Shown here in pieces: positions 24,984 to 34,344 of a DNA stretch of 64,000 bases (position 1 is its first letter; each line of letters starts with the position of its first letter). This DNA is from an uncultured Psychrobacter sp. (GTDB lineage: Bacteria; Pseudomonadota; Gammaproteobacteria; Pseudomonadales; Moraxellaceae), in NCBI GenBank assembly GCA_947489525.1, contig CANLDW010000002.1, positions 124,001 to 188,000 of the forward strand, given 5' to 3'. Under the pieces are notes generated by a model. It saw only the letters and a program-made list of their open reading frames with translations. It ran no database searches and had not been told where the DNA came from. Made by a program: the position numbers and the translations under genes.

Positions 24984-27866
24984 ATGACTGATCCTTCTAT
25001 GACTCAACATACGGCTGATACGCCAAGCCAAGATTATAAAGACACCCTAAACCTTGCTGATACGCCCTTTGCTATGCGTGCCAACCTTGCTAAACGCGAG
25101 CCTGATTGGCTGGCGGCATGGGAAGCGGATGGTATTTATGGTCATATTCGTGAGGCGCGTATAGGCGCGCCTAAATATATTTTGCACGATGGCCCTCCTT
25201 ACGCTAACGGTCAGATTCACTTAGGTCATGCGGTCAATAAAGTCCTAAAAGATATGATCGTCAAGTCCAAAACCTTGTCAGGATTTGATGCGCCTTACGT
25301 ACCCGGCTGGGACTGTCATGGTCTACCAATTGAGCAAAAAGTTGAAGCAAAAGTGGGTAAAGTGGGTCAAAAAGTCACCGCGACCGAGTTCCGTGGTCTA
25401 TGCCGCGAATACGCTCGCACTCAAATTGAGCTACAAAAGGCAGATTTTAAGCGTCTTGGTATCTTTGGCGATTGGGACAATCCTTATCTCACCATGAACT
25501 TTCATCAGGAAGCCAATATTGTACGTGCTCTTGGTAAAATCTACGACAATGGACACGTGACGCGCGGTATGAAGCCGGTCAACTGGTGCCTCGACTGTAC
25601 CTCGGCGCTGGCAGAAGCAGAAGTGGAATATCAAGATAAAGTGTCGGATGCCATCTATGTCAGCTTTGATGTTTTGGACATTGATCAAGTTGATGCATTA
25701 GCTAAAATCGACGGTGCAATCAAAGCTGTCATCTGGACGACGACGCCTTGGACCTTGCCTGCTAACCAAGCGATTTCAGTACATCCAGAGCACGATTATA
25801 GTGTGGTTGCTACTGACAAAGGTAACTTACTATTAGCGCACGATCTTGTCGAGACTGCGTTGAATGAGCTTAAGCTTGATAGTCAAGGTATTTTAGCAAC
25901 GGTCTCAGGTAGCGCGCTTGAAGGTTTACGCGCTCAGCATCCATTAATTGCAGATCGCCAAGTACCGCTGATCTTAGGCGATCATGTCACGGTCGATAGC
26001 GGTACGGGGCTAGTACATACCGCACCCGGACACGGTCTTGACGATTATAATGTCGGTCTGAAATACAATTTGCCAGTTGAGAATCCCGTTGGCGGTAATG
26101 GGGTTTATTTAGACAGCGCAGCCGTGTTCGCCGGCGAGCACATCTACAAAGCCAACCCCAAAATCATTGCCGCCTTGCACGACAATAATCATTTGCTTAG
26201 CCATACCAAGATTGAGCACAGCTATCCGCACTGCTGGCGTCATAAGTCGCCGATTATCTTTCGCGCGACGCCGCAGTGGTTTATCAGTATGGAAGCCCAA
26301 GGGCTACGCGAACGGGCGTTAAAAGACATTCCAAAAGTACAGTGGACACCTGCTTGGGGTCAAAACCGTATCGAGGCGATGATGACGGGTCGCCCAGATT
26401 GGTGTATCTCACGTCAGCGTACGTGGGGCGTACCTATTCCGTTTTTTATGCATAAAGAAACGGGCGATCTACACCCCAATACCTTAGAGCTACTCGAAAC
26501 CGCCGCACAAAACATCGCTGATGGCGGTGTGGAAGCGTGGTTTGATGCCAGCTGTGAGGATTACTTAGGCGAGGAAGCAAGCGACTATGATAAATCTTCT
26601 GATACGCTAGACGTCTGGTTTGATTCAGGAACGACCCATTACGCGGTGCTTGAGCAGCGCGAGGAGCTGACCAATCCTGCCGATATGTATTTAGAGGGCT
26701 CAGATCAGCATCGCGGCTGGTTCCAGACTTCCCTACTCACCTCAGAGGCCATGTACGAGCGTCCGCCGTTTAAACAAGTATTGACCCACGGCTTTGTGGT
26801 CGATGAAAACGGTCGCAAGATGAGTAAATCGCTTGGCAATATCATCACCCCGCAAGATGAAATCAATAAGACCGGCGCGGATATGCTGCGCTTATGGATT
26901 GCCTCAAGCGACTATCGCTATGAGATGAGCGCGGGTAAAACGGTGTTCAAAGGCGCAATTGATATGTACCGCCGTATCCGTAATACCTTGCGCTTTTTAC
27001 TCGCTAATACCGACGACTTTAATCCAGCAACGGATAGCGTTAACATCAATGAGCTGGTCAGCCTTGATAAATTTATCATGCAGCGCGCGCAAAGCGTACA
27101 AGATGGCATTGTAAGCGCTTATGATAGCATGGACTTTCACCAAGTCACCCAGCATATCACCGCGTTTTGCTCGCAGGATTTAGGCAGCTTTTATCTTGAT
27201 ATTATCAAAGATCGTCAGTACACCACCCAAGCCGACGGTCAGCCGCGCCGCTCAGCGCAAACGGCGATTTATCACATTGCCCATGCCCTGATTCGCTGGA
27301 TTGCACCAATCCTATCCTTTACCGCGCAAGAAGCATGGGAGGTGCTGACCAGTAAAGAGGCAGATGCTGACAAATACGTCTTTATCCAAAAATGGTACGA
27401 GTTCCCAGAATTTGAGCTCAGTGCTATTACGACTGAGGATTGGCACAACATCATGCGCGCCAAAGATGTGGTCAATAAACATATCGAAACCGCGCGCGGT
27501 AATAAAATTATCAATGCCAATTTGTCCGCTGATGCAAGCCTTTATGCCGACGGCGCTATGTATGACAGTCTTGCAAAGCTTAATGGCGAGCTGCGTTTTG
27601 TGCTCATCACCAGTAAAGCGACACTTGCACCCATGAGTGATGCGCCAGCTGATGTTTCAGCAGATAAGGATAACGCGGATTTAGAGGGCAAAAACAACTC
27701 CGATGCCACTGATCTAAACGTCAGTATCAGTGCGGCTGACGGCACTAAGTGTGTACGCTGCTGGCATATCCGTAACGATGTGGGTAGCGATCCTGCGCAT
27801 CCAGAATTATGTGCGCGCTGCGTGATTAATGTCGTAGGCGCAGGCGAGGTACGTTACTATGCCTAA
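24984..27866 (+). CDS. ileS: Isoleucyl-tRNA synthetase
   Basis: Charges tRNA-Ile in the cytoplasm. 960 residues, class I. The HIGH motif is H79-L-G-H82 in [13 protein letters not shown], and the KMSKS motif is K612-M-S-K-S616. The editing domain ([19 protein letters not shown]) lies between them. The C-terminal zinc ribbon is visible as CVRCWHIR and CARCVINV. An additional ATG five codons in is possible. It overlaps lspA by eight bases, the common ileS-lspA coupling. An Asp/Asn-rich loop near residues 890-915 is a local expansion. Identity secure. Confidence 0.98.
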   Translation: MTDPSMTQHTADTPSQDYKDTLNLADTPFAMRANLAKREPDWLAAWEADGIYGHIREARIGAPKYILHDGPPYANGQIHLGHAVNKVLKDMIVKSKTLSGFDAPYVPGWDCHGLPIEQKVEAKVGKVGQKVTATEFRGLCREYARTQIELQKADFKRLGIFGDWDNPYLTMNFHQEANIVRALGKIYDNGHVTRGMKPVNWCLDCTSALAEAEVEYQDKVSDAIYVSFDVLDIDQVDALAKIDGAIKAVIWTTTPWTLPANQAISVHPEHDYSVVATDKGNLLLAHDLVETALNELKLDSQGILATVSGSALEGLRAQHPLIADRQVPLILGDHVTVDSGTGLVHTAPGHGLDDYNVGLKYNLPVENPVGGNGVYLDSAAVFAGEHIYKANPKIIAALHDNNHLLSHTKIEHSYPHCWRHKSPIIFRATPQWFISMEAQGLRERALKDIPKVQWTPAWGQNRIEAMMTGRPDWCISRQRTWGVPIPFFMHKETGDLHPNTLELLETAAQNIADGGVEAWFDASCEDYLGEEASDYDKSSDTLDVWFDSGTTHYAVLEQREELTNPADMYLEGSDQHRGWFQTSLLTSEAMYERPPFKQVLTHGFVVDENGRKMSKSLGNIITPQDEINKTGADMLRLWIASSDYRYEMSAGKTVFKGAIDMYRRIRNTLRFLLANTDDFNPATDSVNINELVSLDKFIMQRAQSVQDGIVSAYDSMDFHQVTQHITAFCSQDLGSFYLDIIKDRQYTTQADGQPRRSAQTAIYHIAHALIRWIAPILSFTAQEAWEVLTSKEADADKYVFIQKWYEFPEFELSAITTEDWHNIMRAKDVVNKHIETARGNKIINANLSADASLYADGAMYDSLAKLNGELRFVLITSKATLAPMSDAPADVSADKDNADLEGKNNSDATDLNVSISAADGTKCVRCWHIRNDVGSDPAHPELCARCVINVVGAGEVRYYA

Positions 27867-28479
27867 CTCGCCTAACTCAGACGATCCAAAGCTTGCCAAT
27901 ACTGATAATAGTCCCAAGCCTGCCCATGTAACAACGGGCAGCTTAACAACGCCTAAGAGCCGACTCACCAAAGCCCCAAAGACTGCTGCTAATGGCCGCC
28001 GCGCTTTTATGTGGTATTTACTGTCACTTGCTGTGATTATATTGGATCAGTGGACCAAGTGGCTGGCTGAAACCAAGCTTACCTTTCTTGAGCCTATTCC
28101 AGTCATTGAGCCATTTTTAAACTGGACGCTGGCGTACAACTACGGCGCCGCCTTTAGCTTTTTGGCGGATCAATCAGGTTGGCAAAAGTGGTTTTTTGCT
28201 ATTTTAGCCTTAGCGATGTCGCTGTTCTTGATTGTCTATCTAATCAAAGCACCGCGTAATGCTAAGTTGTTATCACTTGGTTTAGCACTGGTACTTGGCG
28301 GCGCGATTGGCAACCTGATTGATCGTCTACGTCTTGGCAAAGTCGTTGATTTTATCCACGTACATTACGCCGACGTTTGGCACTATCCGATTTTTAATAT
28401 CGCTGATATCGCTATTTGTATTGGCGTCGCGATTATCGTCATTGACATGATATTTTTAGAAGGTAAGCGTAACGCCTAG
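27859..28479 (+). CDS. lspA: Lipoprotein signal peptidase (signal peptidase II)
   Basis: An inner-membrane aspartyl peptidase that removes signal peptides from prolipoproteins. 206 residues with four membrane helices after a soluble N-terminal tail of about 45 residues (Pro/Ser/Thr/Lys-rich) that most family members lack. Catalytic aspartates are D164 (GKVVDFIHV) and D183 (FNIADIAI); NYGAAFSFL and [10 protein letters not shown] are family motifs. The start overlaps the end of ileS by eight bases. Target of globomycin in general. A terminator follows 60 bp after the stop. Confidence 0.96.
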   Translation: MPNSPNSDDPKLANTDNSPKPAHVTTGSLTTPKSRLTKAPKTAANGRRAFMWYLLSLAVIILDQWTKWLAETKLTFLEPIPVIEPFLNWTLAYNYGAAFSFLADQSGWQKWFFAILALAMSLFLIVYLIKAPRNAKLLSLGLALVLGGAIGNLIDRLRLGKVVDFIHVHYADVWHYPIFNIADIAICIGVAIIVIDMIFLEGKRNA

Positions 28480-28538
28480 TTTATTTAGGACAATGCACAT
28501 CTCATCCTTCTAACAATTAAGTTCGGCTAATAACCTTT

Positions 28539-28570
28539 AACCCTATCGTAAATTTTACGGTAGGGTTTTT
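28539..28570 (+). terminator. Terminator after ileS-lspA
   Basis: AACCCTATCGTAA / TTACGGTAGGGTT (13 pairs with one G-T), a 3-base loop, then a T-run. Confidence 0.85.
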
Positions 28571-28703
28571 ATTTGATGTTTGTTCGGTCTTATGCTTTAC
28601 TACCCTCAACTTCTCGTTAAACCACCCCACAAATTAAGAAGCTATATCTGCATTTGATTGAATATATATTTTATGAGAAGTATGAAACTTTAGGAAACTA
28701 CTT

Positions 28704-29804
28704 ATGGCAGCATATATCACAGTGGGTGCAAAAACCACGCATGGCGGTGAAGTTATCACAGGCTCACCACATACGACGCACAATGGCGTTCAAGTCTCGC
28801 GTAAAGGTGATAAAGTCATCTGCAAAAAGTGTAAAAAGCTCACCACTATCCTTACGGGCGACCCATCATTCATCGTTGACGGTGCTCCAATTGCTCGCGA
28901 AGGCGATATCACAAGCTGCGGCGCAAAGCTCATTGCTATTCAGCAGTCGTTTGCAGAGTCTGACTTTGAAGTGTTTGGGGTGGAACAACCTGAGCCACTG
29001 TTTGAACAACCTGCGCCTTTGCAGTTTCCGAAGACAGATCCAGAGGCTGTGCTTGCAAGTTTTCGCGGTTCTAGTGATGATAGTTTGTCTATTCGAGGGA
29101 GGGATAGTGATGAAATAACTGATGAAGAGCTTTACGCACTTAACGATCAGATGATAGACGAAGCTATTGCAGATGGTGGTATGGTAGCAAGTAGTAAATA
29201 TGGAAACCTTGAGACAGAACAATTTGTGAATCGTCAGGCAGGGAATATAAATAAGAGTGTCATGAATAATAATGGATCTATTCACAGTGGTGCTTTACCA
29301 GCATATCAACAAGAACAAAACAGAAAGACGTTTGATGCAACAGTGACAATAGTTGGTCTAGCAGCTGGAGGTGGTTCAGTCACGATACTTGTAAAAGGGT
29401 CTAAATATGTGGTCAGTAAAAGTGCATTAAATTTAGCAAAACAAGGTAAAACATCTGTAAACGCGTTGCTTAAAGGTGCTAAAAAAGTAGTCCCTAATAA
29501 TACCTCTGTCCCTAAGGCTATGGCTGCCGGTGCTGGGGGTTCTGCAGCCTTTGATTTTGCCAGTCAAAAACTATTGAATTCTGGTAAACCATATAATATC
29601 AAACAAACCGCTGTGGTTGCTGGGGTAGGCACTGTTGGCGGTGGTGGAGGCTCTGTGATAGCAAATGCAGCAAAAGTGCCTTATGCAACCGCAACAAATT
29701 TACCTAAAGTTTTCAAAAATACCACTAGTATGAAGATTTTTACGCAGCAAAAGGCAGCAGAAACTGTAGGTAAGACAGCTGCAAAAGATGCTATAGACGA
29801 TTAA
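28704..29804 (+). CDS. PAAR-domain protein, candidate type VI secretion effector
   Basis: 366 residues. Residues 1-75 are a PAAR tip domain: GAKTTHGGEVITGS, the paired histidines of PHTTHNG, C40-K-K-C43, GDPSFIVDGAPIAREGD and C72 (TSCGA). PAAR proteins sharpen the VgrG spike of type VI secretion. Residues 76-200 are an acidic linker. The C-terminal half is glycine-rich with two hydrophobic stretches (about 211-231 and 303-323), unlike any enzyme I know; membrane insertion is a fair guess. GC drops clearly in this half. No vgrG or other secretion gene is in the window. A tiny membrane protein gene follows 20 bp later, as an immunity gene would. Confidence 0.75.
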   Translation: MAAYITVGAKTTHGGEVITGSPHTTHNGVQVSRKGDKVICKKCKKLTTILTGDPSFIVDGAPIAREGDITSCGAKLIAIQQSFAESDFEVFGVEQPEPLFEQPAPLQFPKTDPEAVLASFRGSSDDSLSIRGRDSDEITDEELYALNDQMIDEAIADGGMVASSKYGNLETEQFVNRQAGNINKSVMNNNGSIHSGALPAYQQEQNRKTFDATVTIVGLAAGGGSVTILVKGSKYVVSKSALNLAKQGKTSVNALLKGAKKVVPNNTSVPKAMAAGAGGSAAFDFASQKLLNSGKPYNIKQTAVVAGVGTVGGGGGSVIANAAKVPYATATNLPKVFKNTTSMKIFTQQKAAETVGKTAAKDAIDD

Positions 29805-29824
29805 AAATAAATAAGGCAAAAATA

Positions 29825-30076
29825 ATGTTTTATATTTTAGAAGAAATTGTCGAGCACATAATGCTTTTTCTAAATATACCAGACCGACCTTTTTTATCAG
29901 CTCTAATAAAAGCAATCATTATCACTATTCTCGTATTTATCGGAATGAGAACAGCACGCTTCTTTGTTGAATCTATTGCCTCAGGTTACTTAATTGATGA
30001 TTTGAAAACAAGTTTAATTATAGGTTGTGGTCTAGCTTTATTGATGCTTTTATTTGATTTATTTGAAAAAAAATAG
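29825..30076 (+). CDS. Small two-helix membrane protein, candidate immunity protein
   Basis: 83 residues with two membrane helices (about 23-45, LIKAIIITILVFIG, and 62-79, TSLIIGCGLALLMLL) and charged ends (EEIVEH, FEKK). It starts 20 bp after the PAAR gene with an AAGG site, on the same strand, and shares its low GC. Position, size and topology fit an inner-membrane immunity protein to a membrane-acting effector. I recognise no family; the pairing is inferred from context. Confidence 0.6.
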   Translation: MFYILEEIVEHIMLFLNIPDRPFLSALIKAIIITILVFIGMRTARFFVESIASGYLIDDLKTSLIIGCGLALLMLLFDLFEKK

Positions 30077-30133
30077 CTAGCTGATTAACGTAGAGAAATA
30101 TGCTTTTTATTCATTTATAGTGAGTTCAGTATA

Positions 30134-30258
30134 AAAACAATACAGCGGGACTGGGATGCTTTTTTTAAAACATAGGTTGCGCAGCCCCTGTCGGCGTAGG
30201 CACAGCACGCCAGTAAAATGTATACCATCTCCGCGTTTAAATATACTGTATCTGTTTT
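30134..30258. repeat. Imperfect palindromic intergenic element downstream of the PAAR module
   Basis: AAAACAATACAG at 30134-30145 pairs with CTGTATCTGTTTT at 30246-30258 (one-base bulge). The interior holds GC-rich blocks (gttgcgcagcccctgtcggcg) unlike the AT-rich gene before it. Outer AT arms around a GC-rich core echo the element at 24655-24768, though the sequences differ. The rest of the spacer to 30361 has no gene. Confidence 0.5.
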
Positions 30259-30361
30259 ATTTAGAATTGACTACAACTCGTTCATTCGTTGGGCTAAAGC
30301 CCCCAGCTCACGGTTTAACTGTAGTTATAAAATTATTTTTGTCGGTGTTCGAAACACACCC

Positions 30362-30973
30362 CTACCTCCTAGGAAACTTCTCCCGCTGTGACAACCTTTT
30401 CAAATATCCTTTAACCTGCTCAGGCAATTCAAATCCCAGCATCTTTAGCCAATTAAACAGATGATGATAATAAATGTCGGCAAACGTAAAGTGATCGCCT
30501 GCGATATACTCTTGATCATCTAACCAACTTATCGCAATCGGTAGCGCGTTTTGGATATTTTTCATGCAGTTCTCAGCCGTACCCTCAGGCCAGCCTTCAT
30601 AATTCTCTAACACTTTTATCTTAGTCAATATCCATAGATAGCTTTCAATCTCAATCAAGCCAAATGAGACAACTTGACGTAGCTTATAATTCTTTTCCGC
30701 GTAGTTCTCATCGTTATGATTAGGCGTCAGTGGTCTATCAGGATGCAGGTCATTAAGATATTCAATAATCGCTAGTGACTCAGTGAAGTGTTTATCGTTA
30801 TGGGTAATGGCTGGTATTTTCCCAAAGGGATTGATCGCGAGAAACTCAGGATGGCGCTGCTCAAACTTATGCCCGTCAAGCTCCTTAGTATCATAATCAA
30901 AACCAAGTTCTTCTAGTGCCCAGACGACCGTCTCAGCGCGGCTTGGATGAGTATATTTATAGAGGGTAATCAT
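30362..30973 (-). CDS. Glutathione S-transferase family protein
   Basis: 203 residues. The N-terminal thioredoxin-like domain shows ITLYKYTHPSRAETVVWALEELG, then the glutathione-site motif NPFGKIPAI (about 49-57) and TESLAIIEYLND. A helical C-terminal domain follows (DHFTFADIYYHHL). It may conjugate or reduce via glutathione; the substrate cannot be told. The start has an AAAGG site. It stands alone, opposite to its neighbours. Confidence 0.9.
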   Translation of the reverse strand: MITLYKYTHPSRAETVVWALEELGFDYDTKELDGHKFEQRHPEFLAINPFGKIPAITHNDKHFTESLAIIEYLNDLHPDRPLTPNHNDENYAEKNYKLRQVVSFGLIEIESYLWILTKIKVLENYEGWPEGTAENCMKNIQNALPIAISWLDDQEYIAGDHFTFADIYYHHLFNWLKMLGFELPEQVKGYLKRLSQREKFPRR

Positions 30974-31141
30974 TAGGGTTTGCCTTTTTATGGTTAAAAT
31001 CTGCTTATTAAACGCGTATAAAATGATACGACAATGTTATAAAGCCTAACTTATTACCACCATACAATATACAAGGGACTGATGAAACCTCATTTAGAAT
31101 AAGACGTAAAAAATAGAATTATTGATAAGAGGACAAGAGCG

Positions 31142-31741
31142 ATGTCAACCCAGCCAGCAAAACCTATCTTTGAAAAGCAAGTCTTTGTCTCTGATGAGAC
31201 TAATAATAAAAATATCGTTACTTTATCAGTGATTCAGGCTGATATTACGACACTCAAGGTTGATGCGATCGTTAACGCGGCCAACTCAAGCCTGCTTGGT
31301 GGCGGCGGTGTCGATGGCGCGATTCATCGAGCAGCAGGGCCTGAGCTGTTAAAATACTGTCGCACTCTAAATGGTTGTGCCACTGGTGAGGCTAAGATAA
31401 GTCCGGGCTTTGATTTGCCGTCTCAGTATGTCATTCATACCGTAGGGCCTGTTTGGCATGGCGGCAGTAAGGGCGAGGAGGCACTACTGACTAGCTGCTA
31501 TCAAAACTCATTGGATTTAGCCGCTGCAAACAATGTCGCAAGCATCGCCTTTCCATCCATCAGTACTGGCGTGTATGGTTATCCTATCGATAAAGCGGCT
31601 CAGGTTGCAGTTACTACGGTGCTAGAATACGTGCAAGGAGAGTTGGATAACGCGAATGACTTACCACTCCGAGAGATTATCTTTTGCTGTTTTTCAGCGC
31701 AAGATGCAGCGGTTTATCAGCAAGTTTTGGAGCAGGTTTAG
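31142..31741 (+). CDS. Macrodomain protein (O-acetyl-ADP-ribose deacetylase-like)
   Basis: 199 residues, one macrodomain of the MacroD/YmdB type. Ligand motifs: [50 protein letters not shown] and [13 protein letters not shown]. Such proteins hydrolyse O-acetyl-ADP-ribose or remove mono-ADP-ribose from proteins. A 28-residue N-terminal tail precedes the domain. The start has AGAGGA. It ends one base before the stop of the convergent cold-shock/DUF1294 gene, so there is no room for a separate terminator. Confidence 0.92.
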   Translation: MSTQPAKPIFEKQVFVSDETNNKNIVTLSVIQADITTLKVDAIVNAANSSLLGGGGVDGAIHRAAGPELLKYCRTLNGCATGEAKISPGFDLPSQYVIHTVGPVWHGGSKGEEALLTSCYQNSLDLAAANNVASIAFPSISTGVYGYPIDKAAQVAVTTVLEYVQGELDNANDLPLREIIFCCFSAQDAAVYQQVLEQV

Positions 31742-31742
31742 C

Positions 31743-32429
31743 CTAAAATAAGTGATTCAAGACATCTAAACCGCCACCTGCCATAATAAAGAGCAATAGG
31801 GCTAAGTTGATAATAACCGTTAAATAATAAGTCACACGAAACTCAGGCTTTTGTGACTTGTGCCGTAAGTACGTTTGCGCGACCATTGCCCCGACCCAGC
31901 CACCAAGCACGCTCAGCAGGTGCAATGTTGATTCAGGCGTACGCCATTCATTGTTTTGCGCCGCGGCTTTGTCTTTGGCATAGGTTATATAGGTGATAAA
32001 CCCAAGAACAGCGTACCAGCCGACAACCAGCCAGCTGATATTGCCTGTAAACGCTAACAAGGCCAATACGCCATAGAAGCCAGCAGCTAAAAACAGACGC
32101 TTTTGTTGTCCTGATTCAAAGTCCGCCTGCGCGTCTCGCTGTTGATTACGCTTGCGAATACGACTGTTTTTCTCCGCCATTTTTTGTTGCACAAAGCTAA
32201 GCTCTTGCACTTTTTTGGCTTGCAAGCGCCCTTTATCATCTTGTCCAAGGGCAAAGACAACATGCTCGCCGAGGTTTGGACGCCGATGCGCTTTAAACTC
32301 ACTCACATGAAAAAATAGGGACTCGCCTGTTTGAGTCTCAATAAAACCAAAGCCTTTATCGTCTTGCCATTTTTTAATGACGCCTTGTTGCAGCGTATCT
32401 TGTTGTCCGATATCCATTGCCAGTGACAT
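31743..32429 (-). CDS. Cold-shock domain fused to DUF1294 membrane domain
   Basis: 228 residues. Residues 15-75 form a cold-shock domain (GVIKKWQDDKGFGFIET, ESLFFHVSEF) with the RNA-binding aromatic residues. A basic, Gln-rich linker follows. Three or four membrane segments form DUF1294 (SWLVVGWYAVLGFITYITYAKDKAAA, TLHLLSVLGGWVGAMVAQ). The fusion is a known architecture; it suggests nucleic-acid binding at the membrane, role unknown. A second in-frame ATG at 32417 could be the start. Convergent with the macrodomain gene, one base apart. Confidence 0.88.
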   Translation of the reverse strand: MSLAMDIGQQDTLQQGVIKKWQDDKGFGFIETQTGESLFFHVSEFKAHRRPNLGEHVVFALGQDDKGRLQAKKVQELSFVQQKMAEKNSRIRKRNQQRDAQADFESGQQKRLFLAAGFYGVLALLAFTGNISWLVVGWYAVLGFITYITYAKDKAAAQNNEWRTPESTLHLLSVLGGWVGAMVAQTYLRHKSQKPEFRVTYYLTVIINLALLLFIMAGGGLDVLNHLF

Positions 32430-32602
32430 TCCAAAGATTGAGCAGACATTTTATAATTGATTCCTGCCAAAAGCCAGATTATATGCGGCATTTGACTGGC
32501 AACGCACCGCGTTACATTATAAAGGCTTACAGCCCAAGGTAATTAGCTTATTATTTCTGATGACCGCATCCTTCCCACCTTACTAACGAATGGCATTTTC
32601 TT

Positions 32603-33112
32603 ATGGCTCAATCTAAAGACTCAGCAGAATTTATTAATCCCAATGAAGACACGCGCATCACTTTTGGCAGTCAAGTTAAACTGCATTTTGAGGTAACGCT
32701 TGAAAATGGTACAACGATTGATTCAACCTTCAATCGGGATGCGCCAGTGACATTAACTATCGGTGATGAGAGCTTGTTGCCAGGCTTTGAGCAAGTATTG
32801 ATGAACTTGCGTGCAGGCGATACCCGCACCGCCCACCTAGAGCCAGAGCAAGCCTTTGGCGAGTGGAACCCTGATAACGTCCAGCGCTTTAGCCACGCAC
32901 AGTTCGCCCTCGTCGCTGACAATCCTGAAGTCGGTATGATGGTTGAATTTGAAGACAAGGGCAAAAACACCCTGCCTGGTACGATTAGCGCAATTGATGA
33001 CGATGAGATAGAGGTCGATTTTAATCATCCGCTAGCTGGACAGTCTGTGCTTTTTAAAGTCAAAGTATTTAAAGTGACCCCGCCGGGCGTCACAGGCGTA
33101 CAACTAGCCTAA
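32603..33112 (+). CDS. FKBP-type peptidyl-prolyl isomerase (SlpA-like)
   Basis: 169 residues. The FKBP fold has the inserted flap typical of SlyD/SlpA: KLHFEVTLENGTTIDSTF, LTIGDESLLPGFEQVLMNLRAGD, and GEWNPDNVQRF. It ends in VDFNHPLAGQSVLFKVKVFKV. These enzymes speed proline isomerisation and act as chaperones. There is no His-rich metal tail, so SlpA (FkpB) fits better than SlyD. In enterics fkpB sits beside lspA; here it is separate. The aldo/keto reductase gene starts 28 bp downstream and may be cotranscribed. Confidence 0.9.
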   Translation: MAQSKDSAEFINPNEDTRITFGSQVKLHFEVTLENGTTIDSTFNRDAPVTLTIGDESLLPGFEQVLMNLRAGDTRTAHLEPEQAFGEWNPDNVQRFSHAQFALVADNPEVGMMVEFEDKGKNTLPGTISAIDDDEIEVDFNHPLAGQSVLFKVKVFKVTPPGVTGVQLA

Positions 33113-33140
33113 CACTCAATGCAAATAAAAGGATGAGCAC

Positions 33141-34181
33141 ATGCAGTACGAAACATTACCGCAAATTAACGAAAAGGTCTCCAAAATCTGTCTGGGTACG
33201 ATGACATGGGGACAGCAAAACGATGAAAGCGAGGCGCACGCGCAAATGGATATGGCGTTAGCGCAAGGGGTCAACTTCTGGGATACCGCTGAGATGTACC
33301 CCTCCCCGCCAGCGGCGGACAAGCAAGGCGATACCGAGCGTCACATCGGTACGTGGTTTGCCAAAAACAAACAGCGCGATCAGGTCATACTCGCCAGCAA
33401 GATCTCACCGATGAGCTTTTTACGCGGTGGTAATACGCGGTTTAACGCACAAGATATCAGTAGTGCAATCGATGGCAATCTTGAGCGCTTGCAAACTGAT
33501 TATATTGATCTCTACCAGCTGCACTGGCCTGAGCGTCAAACTAATTTCTTTGGTCAACGCGGTTATACTGACGAGATGAGCAAACAGTCCCTTGAGGATT
33601 TGACACCGTTTTTAGAGACCATTGCAGCCCTTAACGACGAGATCAAAAAAGGTCGCATTCGCGCTTATGGCCTCTCAAACGATACCGCTTGGGGACTGAT
33701 GCGTTATCTGTGGGAAGCTGAGAAGAATGACTTGATTGCCCCTATTACCGTGCAAAACCCATACAGCCTCTTGAACCGTCTTTATGAAGTCAATATGGCG
33801 GAGATCGCCCACCGTGAAAACGTGGGCTTACTGGCCTACTCGCCGCTCGGTTTTGGCGTATTGTCTGGTAAATACTTAGCGGGCAAGCGTCCAACAGGTG
33901 CGCGCTTGACGATGTACGATCGCTTCCAGCGCTACGTTAACGAAGAGGCCATCAATGCAACAGAACAGTATGCCAAGATTGCTGCTGACGCGGGGTTAGA
34001 CATGGCGCAGATGGCTCTCGCTTTTGTAAATTCGCGCCCGTTTGTCACCAGCAATATCATTGGCGCTACCAGTACCGAACAGCTGCAATCTAATATCGAT
34101 AGCGCTGATATCACCCTCAGCTCAGATGTCGTGGAAGCTATTGAGGCAGTACATACACGTCAGCCTAACCCTTCACCTTAA
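33141..34181 (+). CDS. Aldo/keto reductase (Tas-like)
   Basis: 346 residues, NADP(H)-dependent. The barrel shows KICLGTMTWGQQNDESEAHAQM, FWDTAEMYPSPP with the catalytic Asp and Tyr, and LASKISP with the catalytic Lys. DYIDLYQLHWPERQTNFFGQ carries the active-site His and matches the Tas/YghZ type. Substrate is not known from sequence. The AAAGGA site is nine bases before the ATG. It is followed by a terminator and a tandem repeat. Confidence 0.9.
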   Translation: MQYETLPQINEKVSKICLGTMTWGQQNDESEAHAQMDMALAQGVNFWDTAEMYPSPPAADKQGDTERHIGTWFAKNKQRDQVILASKISPMSFLRGGNTRFNAQDISSAIDGNLERLQTDYIDLYQLHWPERQTNFFGQRGYTDEMSKQSLEDLTPFLETIAALNDEIKKGRIRAYGLSNDTAWGLMRYLWEAEKNDLIAPITVQNPYSLLNRLYEVNMAEIAHRENVGLLAYSPLGFGVLSGKYLAGKRPTGARLTMYDRFQRYVNEEAINATEQYAKIAADAGLDMAQMALAFVNSRPFVTSNIIGATSTEQLQSNIDSADITLSSDVVEAIEAVHTRQPNPSP

Positions 34182-34233
34182 ATAAGCATAACTTAAGTAA
34201 ACATAACCCTTATTTGTCTTTGTATATCATAGT

Positions 34234-34268
34234 AAAAGGCGTCAATCACTGATCATTGATGCCTTTTT
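34234..34268 (+). terminator. Terminator after the aldo/keto reductase gene
   Basis: AAAAGGCGTCAAT / ATTGATGCCTTTT (13 pairs, one G-T), loop of eight, then T-run. The A-run on the left side makes it usable for plsC on the other strand too. Confidence 0.85.
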
Positions 34269-34287
34269 ATGAGTTAATATTCTAAGC

Positions 34288-34343
34288 ACTATACTTAGTC
34301 ACGTATACTTAGTCACGTATGTTTAGTCACGTATACTTAGTCA
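34288..34343. repeat. 14-bp direct tandem repeat, four copies, abutting the plsC stop
   Basis: Units actatacttagtca, cgtatacttagtca, cgtatgtttagtca, cgtatacttagtca run from 34288 to 34343. The plsC stop codon begins at 34345, one base later. Two of the units are identical. The 14-bp unit is not a multiple of three, so expansion into plsC would shift its frame. Confidence 0.88.
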
Positions 34344-34344
34344 T

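Noticed and set aside
28654-29118. A long open frame overlapping the PAAR gene start in another frame, rich in Ser/Arg/Leu
   Set aside because: It is a shadow of the PAAR frame; it has no ribosome site and its composition is that of a shifted frame.
28866-29285. A minus-strand open frame of 139 codons under the PAAR gene
   Set aside because: Antisense to a clear PAAR coding region, with Cys/Ile-rich composition typical of an antisense shadow and no upstream ribosome site.
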